Of a DNA stretch of 64,000 nucleotides, positions 36,821 through 45,348 are shown one piece after another (the first letter of the stretch is position 1; the number at the start of each line of letters is the position of its first letter). The translations under genes were made by a program, and so were the position numbers. The notes beneath the pieces are model-generated. The model had not been told where the DNA came from. It was given only the letters and a program-made list of their open reading frames with translations, and ran no database searches. Origin of the DNA: Acidobacteriota bacterium (lineage in GTDB: Bacteria > Acidobacteriota > Terriglobia > Terriglobales > Acidobacteriaceae); contig JABCZL010000013.1 in assembly GCA_013289685.1 (NCBI GenBank), forward strand, positions 62,001 through 126,000, read 5' to 3'.

Positions 36821-37659
36821 TAGTAAAAATGTACACAGCGAAAGTCATCGCGCGCTACGGCCGCAAAGCCTCGCTCCTGGCTCTGGGATTGTTCTTCCTT
36901 GTGAGTGTGGGAGTTGCCGGCACTACCTCTGCATCCCCGGAGACGGAACGCCTGAACGATCTGCTTACCCGTACCGCCAATCAGACCGCCGTCTTCCTCG
37001 ATCAGTTTTCGGACGTGAAGTGTACCGAGCAGGTGCGGCAGGAAAAGTTGGGCAAAGATAACAAGGTCGAACTCAAAGAAGATTCCACCTATGACTATCT
37101 GGTCATCCTGACCAATGCCGGGGGCGAGTTGAACCTTTCCGAATCCCGGATCCCGCTGCGCGAGGCAAAGCGGGATCGCAAGAACACCTCCATGCTGCTG
37201 AGCAACGGATTCGCGACGTTATTCCTGGTGTTTCATCCTTATTATGCGGAGTCGTTCAGGTTCAGCCTGGCCGGAGAGGAAGTGGTGGGCGGCCGCACTC
37301 TGGAGAAGGTGAGTTTCGTGCATGTTCCCGGCATGAAATCCCCCGCCGCACTGGCTCTACGCGGCAGGGAGTATCCGCTGGAACTCACGGGCACGGCATG
37401 GATCGACCCGCAGACCGGGTCGATCGCGAAAATTGAAGCGGGAATTGCCGACACTCTGAAGGACGTCGGCCTTAACGCGTTGAACTCGGAAATCGATTTC
37501 GCTCCGCTGCCCTTCTCCGGTTCGAAAGATGTCTACTGGTTTCCAACCGTGGCCCGCGTGGAGGTCGAGACTCCCAGGCAGCACTGGCGTAACTTGCACC
37601 AATTCACGGCATACAAGAAATTCACAGTCAGCACAGAGGAGCAGGTCACTAAGAAATGA
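36778..37659 (+). CDS. Exported protein of unknown function in the cytochrome locus
   Basis: Up to 293 residues from a GTG overlapping the porin stop by 1 bp. The first 17 residues are encoded by the 12-bp repeats. An ATG at 36829 (MYTAKVIARYGRKASLLALG) gives a cleaner signal peptide and a 276-residue precursor. The mature part is a soluble alpha/beta protein without Cys pairs or heme motifs: FSDVKCTEQVRQEKLG, YDYLVILTNAGGELNLSESR and GTAWIDPQTGSIAKIEAGI. It has the general look of LolA/LppX-type or outer-membrane-lipoprotein-sorting folds (weak inference). Its stop overlaps the cytochrome b start by 4 bp, so it belongs to the conduit operon. Confidence 0.7.
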   Translation: MRRTVRRIMGRVTGLVKMYTAKVIARYGRKASLLALGLFFLVSVGVAGTTSASPETERLNDLLTRTANQTAVFLDQFSDVKCTEQVRQEKLGKDNKVELKEDSTYDYLVILTNAGGELNLSESRIPLREAKRDRKNTSMLLSNGFATLFLVFHPYYAESFRFSLAGEEVVGGRTLEKVSFVHVPGMKSPAALALRGREYPLELTGTAWIDPQTGSIAKIEAGIADTLKDVGLNALNSEIDFAPLPFSGSKDVYWFPTVARVEVETPRQHWRNLHQFTAYKKFTVSTEEQVTKK

Positions 37660-38606
37660 GCGCGACTACAGCTACCGCCCGAATCGTCCCTGCGGCGAAT
37701 ACCGTGCCCGATGCGGAGAGAGGCCATCGTGTGCGCCTCTATGCCCTCTACGTGTTCGCCATTGCGACCAATCTTGCCATCTTTTTTTATGGCTTCGACT
37801 ACTACAAGCTATCCTCCATCGATCGCCCATTTTCGCCCAAGCATCACCTGCTGCGGCCGAGCGGACCGATCGGCCTTTACCTGGGATTCGCGGGCGTGGC
37901 GCTGTTTGCCGGAATATTTCTGTACCCGATTCGCAAGCATTGGGCCTGGCTGGCCACGAAAGGCAGCACGCGTCATTGGCTTGATATTCATGTGTTGATG
38001 GGGCTGACGGCGCCGTTCATCGTTGCGTTTCACTCCACTCTGAAATTCAAAGGCATCGCGGGCATGGCGTTCTGGATCATGTTCGCGGTATCGACCAGCG
38101 GAGTGGTCGGGCGCTACTTGTACGCGCAGATTCCACGCAAGATGACTACAGCTGAATTGTCGATGAAGGAATTGCAGGAGTTGCAGGGGAGCCTGGCGCA
38201 GCAACTGGCGGCGCAGAACCTGCTGCCGCAAGCCGACCTGCGCGCCCTGTTGCGCATGCCCGACGCAAATCGAGTGGCCCGGCTGCCGATCGTAGTGGCG
38301 CTGGTCTACATGATGATCCTCGACGTGATTCGGGTGTTTCGCGTGGCTCGACTGCGCCGGCACGCGTTAACCATCGGAGAATCCTTCGCGACCCTTGCGG
38401 GATTCCTTGCAACTCGCAATCGTGAACTCGAAAAGGCGATTCATGCTGCGGCGGAAGAAGCCGCGCTCTCCAAACGAGTGCTGTTTCTCTCGCGTTCGCA
38501 GAAGGTTTTCCATCTGTGGCACGTCGTGCATAAACCTTTCAGTTATGCCTTTGCGGTGCTGGCGATGATTCATATCGGATTGCAATTCTTTCTGGGGTAC
38601 TTCTAA
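37656..38606 (+). CDS. Membrane cytochrome b with two HX13H motifs
   Basis: A 316-residue integral membrane protein with about six hydrophobic spans (about 28-48, 70-92, 110-128, 134-155, 208-228, 293-312). Two HX13H pairs, His112-His126 and His292-His306, are the bis-His signature of diheme b cytochromes in which two helices hold hemes near both membrane faces. A charged helical loop (about 160-205) separates the halves. It overlaps the previous gene by 4 bp (ATGA) and lies 39 bp before the ferredoxin-FAD oxidoreductase. A likely role is moving electrons from the cytoplasmic oxidoreductase or quinol across the inner membrane to the periplasmic cytochromes. Confidence 0.82.
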   Translation: MSATTATARIVPAANTVPDAERGHRVRLYALYVFAIATNLAIFFYGFDYYKLSSIDRPFSPKHHLLRPSGPIGLYLGFAGVALFAGIFLYPIRKHWAWLATKGSTRHWLDIHVLMGLTAPFIVAFHSTLKFKGIAGMAFWIMFAVSTSGVVGRYLYAQIPRKMTTAELSMKELQELQGSLAQQLAAQNLLPQADLRALLRMPDANRVARLPIVVALVYMMILDVIRVFRVARLRRHALTIGESFATLAGFLATRNRELEKAIHAAAEEAALSKRVLFLSRSQKVFHLWHVVHKPFSYAFAVLAMIHIGLQFFLGYF

Positions 38607-38645
38607 GCAGAGCAGAGATTTAGCGGATCATGGATTAAGCAGATT

Positions 38646-40034
38646 ATGGAAACGCTCATTACATACGGGATCGGCGGCCTCATTTGCTTGTTCTTTCTCA
38701 TGGGCTATCTCAAGGGCCTGAAGAAGAAAGAAGCCCGCGCTCGGGAAGCGGTCGAAAAAGGAAAACTGTTCTCGGACGGGCCGAAATCCCAGCATCCCCA
38801 CATCGATTCGAATTACTGCATCGGCTGCGGAACCTGCACCAGCGTCTGCCCCGAGGGCGACGTGCTGGCGATGATTGGCGGCAAAGCCGTGATCGTCAAC
38901 GGACACAAGTGCATTGGTCACGGATTATGTGCGGACGCGTGCCCGGTCGGCGCGATCACCATGGTGATGGCGAGTCCCAGCATGGCCGCCGACATGCCTC
39001 ATCTGACGCCGGAGTACGAGACCACCGTGCCGAATCTGTTTATCGTCGGAGAACTCGGCGGGTTGGCTCTGATCAAGAATGCGGTGAACCAAGGACGCGA
39101 TTGTGTCGATACGATTGCTGCCCGGCTCAAAGCGAATATGACCGCCGCCCGCCCTGTGCCCGGCGTGCACGACGTTCTCGTGATTGGCGCGGGTCCCGCA
39201 GGCATCAGCGCCTCGCTGCGTGCCATCGAACACAAGCTGAACTACCTGACGATTGAGCGCGACGAGATTGGCGGCACGGTTGCGAAGTATCCGCGGCAGA
39301 AGTTGGTGATGACCAGTCCCGTCGAATTTCCCATGTATGGCAAGTTCAAGAAGCTGCAGCTATCCAAAGAAAACCTGCTCGCCTTCTGGGACATGATTCT
39401 CAATCGGGCCGATTTCAACGTTTCCACGGGTGAGAGGGTCGAAGACGTCAAGCGCGGCGAAGACGGGATCTTCACGATTGAGACGGCGACCAATCAATAT
39501 CGCGCGCGCGCCGTCATCCTCGCCCTGGGCAAAGCGGGCGAACCCCGCAAGCTCGGAGTCAAAGGCGAAGAGTTGCCCAAGGTCATGTATCGCCTCATCG
39601 AAGCGGACCACTATATCAACAAGAAAATACTCGTTGTCGGAGGCGGAGACAGCGCAGTCGAAGCCGCCATGGGTCTTGCCAGCCAGACCGGCAACCAGGT
39701 GACCGTCTCCTACCGCAGCGAGCGTTTCAGCCGCATTAAAGAGCGCAACGCGAAGCGCATGGACGACTTCATTCGCTCGGGAAAGCTGCGGGTGTTGTTC
39801 AACTCGAATCCAGTGGAGTTCAAGCCCGAGTCCGTGGTGGTTGACGTCGGTGGCATCACCCAGGAGATTGCCAACGACTTTGCCTGGATTTTTGCCGGAG
39901 GCACTCCCCCCAATGCCTTCCTCAAGAAAATTGGCGTTGGCTTTGGAGCGCGCGACTTGACTCTGGAAGCCGGCAAAGAAGCCAGACTCGCTGCGGCCGA
40001 GCGGGTTCAACTCGCCCAGGCTGCAGCCCATTAG
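38646..40034 (+). CDS. Membrane-anchored ferredoxin/FAD/NAD(P) oxidoreductase, TrxB-like
   Basis: A 462-residue protein. One N-terminal transmembrane helix (about 5-24) is followed by a ferredoxin domain with Cys58, 61, 64 and 68 (CIGCGTCTSVCP) and a second cluster in which the second ligand is His92 (Cys89, Cys95, Cys99; CIGHGLCADACP). A segment like the C-terminal FAD motif of thioredoxin reductase (TVPNLFIVGELGG, about 127-139) comes next, then the FAD-binding GAGPAG (181-186) and the NAD(P)-binding VVGGGDSAVEAA (330-341). The redox CxxC of TrxB is absent, as in YpdA-type proteins. It probably takes electrons from NAD(P)H or ferredoxin for the neighbouring cytochrome b. Confidence 0.85.
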   Translation: METLITYGIGGLICLFFLMGYLKGLKKKEARAREAVEKGKLFSDGPKSQHPHIDSNYCIGCGTCTSVCPEGDVLAMIGGKAVIVNGHKCIGHGLCADACPVGAITMVMASPSMAADMPHLTPEYETTVPNLFIVGELGGLALIKNAVNQGRDCVDTIAARLKANMTAARPVPGVHDVLVIGAGPAGISASLRAIEHKLNYLTIERDEIGGTVAKYPRQKLVMTSPVEFPMYGKFKKLQLSKENLLAFWDMILNRADFNVSTGERVEDVKRGEDGIFTIETATNQYRARAVILALGKAGEPRKLGVKGEELPKVMYRLIEADHYINKKILVVGGGDSAVEAAMGLASQTGNQVTVSYRSERFSRIKERNAKRMDDFIRSGKLRVLFNSNPVEFKPESVVVDVGGITQEIANDFAWIFAGGTPPNAFLKKIGVGFGARDLTLEAGKEARLAAAERVQLAQAAAH

Positions 40035-43000
40035 GTCGCGACCGCGGGCGATGACCCATCCTTCCGCTGCAGAATCTCCTGTATCTTTCGCACCAGGTCG
40101 TCAATGTAGAAAGGCTTCTGCATCCACGTTAGTTCGCCGTCCGAGCTCGCAATCGCGTTCAATTTGTCATCGGCGTATCCCGACATGTACAGCACATCGG
40201 TATTTTCGCGCACTTGGGTCAGGCACTTGGCCAATTCCGGACCGCTCATCTGCGGCATGATGACGTCCGTGATCAGCAGTCGAATCGGCCCGTCGTGTTG
40301 CTCGGCCACTCGTAGAGCCTCCACTCCGTTGGAGGCAACCAGTACGTCATAGCCTCTCGCCTGCAGTCCTTCGTGCAGCAAGTCTCGAAAAGCGCGTTCG
40401 TCTTCAACCACCAGGAGCGTCGCTGACCCGGGCGAAAGCGTCTTGATGTGCTGGGGCTGGGTGGAAACATCCTCCACCGGCTGATGGACCCGAGGCAGAT
40501 AGACACTGAAGACGGTCCCCTGCCGCGGAGCGCTGTCGGCAAACACGAACCCGCCGCTCTGCTTCACGATGCCATATACCGTGGCCAATCCCAACCCCGT
40601 TCCTCTACCTGCTTCCTTGGTGGTGAAGAACGGCTCAAAGATCCGAGCCTGGGTCTCCGGGTCCATACCTGTGCCCGTGTCGGAAACCGATAACATCACG
40701 TACTGTCCCGGTGGAACGGCCACACCGTCAAAGTTAGCAGCGTCTTCGAAACTGACATTCGCCGTCTGAATCGTGAGCTCGCCGCCTGTGGGCATAGCAT
40801 CGCGCGCATTGACCGCCAGGTTCATGATGACCTGTACCAACTGCCCTGGGTCCGCCTTGGTCTTGCCCAGCGCCGGATCGAGCACAATCTTCTGTTCGAT
40901 ATCTTCTCCCATCAGGCGCTGCAGCATCCTTTGCGTTTCGGTCACAACCGAGTTCATATTCAATACTCTGGGCTCGAGCACTTGCCGTCGACTGAAAGCC
41001 AGAAGTTGCGAGGTCAGCGAAGCGGCCCGCACCCCAGCTTTCTTTATGATCTCCAGCCGTGTACCGGCCTCCCCATCGGGGCTCAAAGTGGCCGAAAGGA
41101 GTTCGCTATAGCCAATAATCACGCCCAGCAGGTTGTTGAAGTCGTGTGCGATGCTGCCTGCCAATTGTCCCAGAGCTTCCATTTTTTGTGCGTGACGCAA
41201 CTGCTCTTCCAGCAGCCTGCGTGCAGTCACATCCTCAGCAATGATCTCGAGAAGATCGCCTCCGTGTTCCGGGTTTGCCAACCGCCGACCACTCGCCCGC
41301 ACCGCCACGGGCTTGCCGTCGCGGCGCTTCCAGGTGAACTCGACGGCGCTGAAAAAGTCGGCACGCGTCGGCTGAGGCCGAAAGCCGCTGGCATCCCCGT
41401 CGGAATAAAGATCGCGTGAAACGGTCAGCGCGAGCACCTCCGCCTCCGACCCGTACCCGAGCAATCTCACCAGCGCAGGATTGGCATGTAGAAAGCGGTC
41501 CTGCTGTACGCTGATCGTCCCGATCCCGTAGGGAGCGTTTTCGACGAACGACCTCAGTTCCGCTTCCGATCGACGAACCGCTTCCTCGGCCTTCTTGTTT
41601 TCGGTCAGGTCAATCCCGACTGCCGCAACGTAGGGTTTGCCTTCCAGTTCCACGCGCACCCCGGTGAAATAGTAGGGGGCAATGCCACCTTGAACCAGCA
41701 TGTCAGCTTCCAGGTGGGCCGAACCGCGCTCAAATGCTTCGTCCATGGCCCGTTGTGCGGCCTCTTTGTATGGGTCCGCCACATTCCCCAACCGAACCGC
41801 TTTCATTGGCCCGAAGCGGCTCAATCTTTCCGCGTTCTGATTCCAGCGAAGTTTCTTGCCCTCCCTGTCTTGCAGAACGAAAACTCCCGGCAGGCTTTCA
41901 ATCACGGCGTCCGCCAGGGCCTTCTCCTGGCGAAGCGCCTTCTCTGCGTGTTTGCCGCGCTGCATGCTGAGCAAGAGAGCCACAATAAGGATCGTCTCCA
42001 AAATGCAGAGCGAGATCACCGCCAGGATCAGGGTACGGTAGCGCTCCCAGACTGAGGGTTCGCGGAACAGTTCGACGGTTGCCGGCGGCAATCGTTGCTC
42101 GCTGATATGCCAGCGCTGCAACTGCCGCCAGTCCACCGTGTCTCGCGCCGTATTGTCGAAGCCAATCGGGATGCTGGCCGCGTCCTCGCCGCCAAGAACA
42201 CGGGCCGCCATTGTCGCAATCTGCTTCCCCGCATTCTCCGGATCGGTCATTCGGCCGCCCACCACGCCGTGCCCGAGATAGCTGACGTAAGTCGCATACA
42301 CGGGGACATCGGCCGCGCGCGCGACAAGGTCGAGAGCCTCTTCCTGAAGGAAGAACTGACCGCTGGCATCTTCAAAAAAATAAGCGCCCAGGATGATTGT
42401 GTGTGGCGGCAACCCCGAAACCCGCTTCAGAAGCTGATTCATGGTCAGGCCCGACAGGTATGTGACCTCGACCCTCTGACTGTAGGGTGCGAAATCTTGT
42501 TTAAGCTGATCGGTCCAGTACTTGTCTACTGGCGAATCGCCAACCACCACGGCAACCTGCTTGGTATCGGGTTGAAGCCGCAAGGCCAGGTCCAACGTTC
42601 GAACTGGCTCGTCGGTACTCGCGACTCCGGTGATGTGCCGTCCCGCCGTCTCCGTCGCGATGCGCCGCTGCAATTCGTCCAGCCTTCTAGCGTTGAACAG
42701 AGCCACGACGGGAGTTCCCGGGAAGAGCTCTTTTCCGTCTCCCAGCAAAAACTGCATCGCGGCATAGGATACGGGTACGATCAGATCGGGCTGGTGCTCG
42801 GAGAATTCCAGCTTCAGCAACTTCACCAGATTCGCTGCGTGCGCTGCGCTGGGGAACCTTACCAGGTCCAGGTATTCGGTGTAGAACTCCACGCGGTCGC
42901 GCACTTCTGATCTCAATTCCGATCGAAGCGCATGATCGAATCCCTTATAGATCCCCTCGTCGTTATCGAAGGAATAAAGAAGCAGAACTCTCTTCGGCGG

Positions 43001-43231
43001 AGTGCTGGAGTCGGGACTGCCCAAGTCTTGAGCGCCCCCAAAACTGCAGACCAGCAGAGCAACAACCGAAAAGGCGCAGAGAAATGCGAATCGCGTGGAG
43101 GGCAGACCGCGTGGGCAGCGAAACCGGAACGAATTCACGAAACCACCTGCTCTTTCGCGAATGCCAAAAGCCGCAAAACCGTCAATCCGACCGAGCACGG
43201 ACCGGATTGCAGAGCAGTTACCGGACGACAC
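40031..43231 (-). CDS. Hybrid sensor histidine kinase with periplasmic binding domain
   Basis: Up to 1066 residues. A GTG at 43138, preceded by AGGTGG, would give a 1035-residue form with a tidier signal peptide. After an N-terminal hydrophobic segment (about 47-66), residues about 75-390 form an ABC-transporter substrate-binding-like sensor outside the membrane. A transmembrane helix (about 402-426) precedes two PAS domains (about 440-560, 570-700), HisKA with GSIAHDFNNLLG (phospho-His), HATPase_c (NLAVNARDAMP, GTGLGLATVYGIV) and a C-terminal receiver (LLITDVIMPQMSG). The stop overlaps the oxidoreductase stop by 4 bp, tail to tail. It is divergent from the NtrC-type regulator at 43331, its probable partner. 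Confidence 0.9.
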   Translation of the reverse strand: MSSGNCSAIRSVLGRIDGFAAFGIRERAGGFVNSFRFRCPRGLPSTRFAFLCAFSVVALLVCSFGGAQDLGSPDSSTPPKRVLLLYSFDNDEGIYKGFDHALRSELRSEVRDRVEFYTEYLDLVRFPSAAHAANLVKLLKLEFSEHQPDLIVPVSYAAMQFLLGDGKELFPGTPVVALFNARRLDELQRRIATETAGRHITGVASTDEPVRTLDLALRLQPDTKQVAVVVGDSPVDKYWTDQLKQDFAPYSQRVEVTYLSGLTMNQLLKRVSGLPPHTIILGAYFFEDASGQFFLQEEALDLVARAADVPVYATYVSYLGHGVVGGRMTDPENAGKQIATMAARVLGGEDAASIPIGFDNTARDTVDWRQLQRWHISEQRLPPATVELFREPSVWERYRTLILAVISLCILETILIVALLLSMQRGKHAEKALRQEKALADAVIESLPGVFVLQDREGKKLRWNQNAERLSRFGPMKAVRLGNVADPYKEAAQRAMDEAFERGSAHLEADMLVQGGIAPYYFTGVRVELEGKPYVAAVGIDLTENKKAEEAVRRSEAELRSFVENAPYGIGTISVQQDRFLHANPALVRLLGYGSEAEVLALTVSRDLYSDGDASGFRPQPTRADFFSAVEFTWKRRDGKPVAVRASGRRLANPEHGGDLLEIIAEDVTARRLLEEQLRHAQKMEALGQLAGSIAHDFNNLLGVIIGYSELLSATLSPDGEAGTRLEIIKKAGVRAASLTSQLLAFSRRQVLEPRVLNMNSVVTETQRMLQRLMGEDIEQKIVLDPALGKTKADPGQLVQVIMNLAVNARDAMPTGGELTIQTANVSFEDAANFDGVAVPPGQYVMLSVSDTGTGMDPETQARIFEPFFTTKEAGRGTGLGLATVYGIVKQSGGFVFADSAPRQGTVFSVYLPRVHQPVEDVSTQPQHIKTLSPGSATLLVVEDERAFRDLLHEGLQARGYDVLVASNGVEALRVAEQHDGPIRLLITDVIMPQMSGPELAKCLTQVRENTDVLYMSGYADDKLNAIASSDGELTWMQKPFYIDDLVRKIQEILQRKDGSSPAVAT

Positions 43232-43326
43232 AGGATATTAGACCATTTCTCCGGTCCCCCGCCATCTTTGTGGTCACCATGTTTCGACGCAATCGCATGG
43301 CCCCCAGCTAACTAGACCCCTGCTCG

Positions 43327-43332
43327 TATAAT
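43327..43332 (+). promoter_or_regulatory. TATAAT -10-like box in the divergent gap
   Basis: TATAAT overlaps the first possible start codon (43331) of the sigma54 activator gene. If it is a -10 element, transcription would begin near 43339, which favours the downstream ATG at 43352. No convincing -35 is seen. Confidence 0.3.
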
Positions 43333-44704
43333 GTTGACGCGCGAACAAAATATGCCAGCTGCCTTCGCGAGCCGCAGAATTCTTTTGGTGGAGGATGACG
43401 AAGAACTTCGTTACGCCTACGCCGCTCATCTCACTGCGAATGGCTTTCTGGTGGAAGAAGCGGGGGACCTGGCCTCCGCGCATAAGAGTTTCGCGGCCAC
43501 TCGGCCCGACGTCGCGATTCTCGACTTCCGCCTGTCGGGTGGCACCGCTCTTGATCTTCTTCCCAAATTCAAGGAACTCGAACCCACCGTCCCGATCATT
43601 GTTTTGACCGGATATGGCTCCATGGAGTTGGGCGTGGCGCTCATTAAGAGCGGCGCCGAGCAATGCCTTGCCAAGCCCGTCGAAGCCTCCGCGCTTCTCA
43701 TGATCGTGCACAAATTGCTGGAGAACTCGCGGAATCAGCAGAAAACTCTGGCGAACAATACCCGTCGTCGCCGCGTCGTGCTCAATCCCTTCCTCGGGGA
43801 GAGCCCGGTGATCCGGCGTCTCGCCGAGGCGGCTGCCAAAGTTGCCAACAGCCAAAGTCCCGTGCTCATTCAAGGCGAGACCGGCTGCGGCAAGGGAGTC
43901 CTCGCCACCTGGCTTCACGAAAACGGGCCCCGGGCCGAGGAGCCCTTCATCGACCTGAATTGTGCGGGACTGTCCCGCGAATTCCTCGAGTCGGAGTTGT
44001 TTGGGCATGAAAAAGGCGCATTTACCGGAGCCCTCAACGCCAAGCCGGGCCTGCTGGAAGTCGGTCATCGCGGCACCGTTTTTCTCGATGAGATCGGGGA
44101 CATCGATCCCAACGTCCAGCCCAAGTTGTTGAAGGTCGTCGAGGAAAAGAGATTTCGCCGCATGGGGGACGTGCGCGACCGCTTTGTTGACGTCCGGTTG
44201 ATCGCTGCCACCCACCAGGACCTGCGGCATTTGATCGAGACCAAGGTGTTCCGCAGCGATCTTTACTTCCGTATTAGTACCGTGCCCCTGGCCATTCCAC
44301 CCCTGCGTGAGCGCCAGGATGACATTCCTGCGATTGCGCATTCCCTGCTGCTCCGAATCTGTTCTGATATGGCGCGTCCTCCCGCCCAGATTTCCCCTAA
44401 AGCAGTGGAGCGGATGAGATCGTATTACTGGCCGGGGAATATTCGCGAGCTGCGCAACGTTCTCGAACGCGCTTTGTTATTTACCGACAGGCAGGTCCTG
44501 GAACCCGGTGATCTGTCCTTCGAACCGGGCCCCGAGCATGGTTCGAATTCCTACCAGTCCGACTGGACTCTGGAGGATTTGGAGCGCTTCCACATCTCTG
44601 CGGCATTCACGAATGAAAATCAAAACGTCGAAAAAACCGCCAGACGCCTCGGAATCGCCAAGAGCACGCTCTATCAGAAGCTCAAGACCCTGCACCTGAT
44701 CTGA
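43331..44704 (+). CDS. NtrC-family sigma54-dependent response regulator
   Basis: 457 residues from 43331, or 450 from 43352 (see the TATAAT overlap). An N-terminal receiver has the acidic pair (LLVEDDEE), phospho-acceptor Asp in AILDFRLSGG and Lys in CLAKPVEA. The AAA+ domain carries Walker A GETGCGKG, the sigma54-contact loop GAFTGA, Walker B LDEIGD and the arginine-finger region. A Fis-type HTH closes the protein (NVEKTARRLGIAKSTLYQKL). It should activate sigma54 promoters on phosphorylation, probably by the divergent hybrid kinase. Sigma54-like elements lie upstream of the 31-heme cytochrome and the chemosensory operon on either side. Confidence 0.95.
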   Translation: MLTREQNMPAAFASRRILLVEDDEELRYAYAAHLTANGFLVEEAGDLASAHKSFAATRPDVAILDFRLSGGTALDLLPKFKELEPTVPIIVLTGYGSMELGVALIKSGAEQCLAKPVEASALLMIVHKLLENSRNQQKTLANNTRRRRVVLNPFLGESPVIRRLAEAAAKVANSQSPVLIQGETGCGKGVLATWLHENGPRAEEPFIDLNCAGLSREFLESELFGHEKGAFTGALNAKPGLLEVGHRGTVFLDEIGDIDPNVQPKLLKVVEEKRFRRMGDVRDRFVDVRLIAATHQDLRHLIETKVFRSDLYFRISTVPLAIPPLRERQDDIPAIAHSLLLRICSDMARPPAQISPKAVERMRSYYWPGNIRELRNVLERALLFTDRQVLEPGDLSFEPGPEHGSNSYQSDWTLEDLERFHISAAFTNENQNVEKTARRLGIAKSTLYQKLKTLHLI

Positions 44705-44854
44705 AACGTCTCGATCCTTCCCCTTCGCCCCGCAGTTCGATTTCCGAAAACGCTTTCTGAAATTCAAACGCTCCCCGCTCTGAAGCCGCTCCAGGACTGT
44801 TCGCTAACCTGCTTCCCTTCAGTGGTTTACCTGCGCTGTCCCTCTGACCCAGTT

Positions 44855-44870
44855 TGGCCATGCACTTGCC
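44855..44870 (+). promoter_or_regulatory. Candidate sigma54 promoter of the chemosensory operon
   Basis: TGGCCATGCACTTGCC has TGGC and TTGC with 10 bp between GG and GC, correct for -24/-12 recognition. It lies just after the NtrC-type activator gene and 73 bp before the cheY start. The predicted start of transcription is near 44881, exactly where a long hairpin begins. Confidence 0.6.
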
Positions 44871-44880
44871 ATAGCACTCT

Positions 44881-44926
44881 GGGACCGAGAATCGATCCAC
44901 AGCCCTCCCCCTAACACCTCGGTCCC
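44881..44926 (+). promoter_or_regulatory. 9-bp perfect hairpin at the 5' end of the chemosensory transcript
   Basis: GGGACCGAG (44881-44889) and CTCGGTCCC (44918-44926) are exact complements with a 28-nt pyrimidine-rich loop. There is no T-tract. It ends 16 bp before the cheY ATG, near its ribosome-binding site, and may stabilise the mRNA or act as a control element. Confidence 0.5.
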
Positions 44927-44942
44927 GTGAAGAGGTCAAAGC

Positions 44943-45314
44943 ATGCCGAAGAAAGTCTTACTGGTGGACGATTCGACCACCACGCTGATGATGGAAGAGA
45001 TGATTCTGAAACAGCGCACCGCTTACGAGTGCGTGACCGCCAAGGACGGTCTGGACGCGATTTCGCGCGCGGTTGTCGAAGCGCCCGACCTCGTCCTGAT
45101 GGATGTGGTCATGCCGCGCATGAATGGCTTTGAAGCCTGCAAGCGGATGCGGCTTGAAGGTTCACTGCGCGATACCCCCATCATTCTGGTGACCACCCGC
45201 GGCGAAGAAGAGTACGTCGAAGCCGGCTTCCAGAGCGGGTGCAATGACTACATCACCAAGCCGATTGACAGTTTCGAGCTGGTTACTCTCCTGCACAGCT
45301 ATCTCGGGGAGTAA
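44943..45314 (+). CDS. CheY-like single-domain response regulator
   Basis: A 123-residue stand-alone receiver domain. Marks are the acidic pair in LLVDDSTTT, phospho-Asp in LVLMDVVMPRMNG, the Thr-Thr in LVTTRGEEEY and the Lys in YITKPID. It is the first gene of the chemosensory operon and probably the phosphate acceptor of CheA. No flagellar gene is in the window, so its output might be type IV pili or another process. The ribosome-binding site is GAGG at about 44932. Confidence 0.88.
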   Translation: MPKKVLLVDDSTTTLMMEEMILKQRTAYECVTAKDGLDAISRAVVEAPDLVLMDVVMPRMNGFEACKRMRLEGSLRDTPIILVTTRGEEEYVEAGFQSGCNDYITKPIDSFELVTLLHSYLGE

Positions 45315-45348
45315 GTAACTTTCACAGGAAAGGATATTTCGAGGACGC

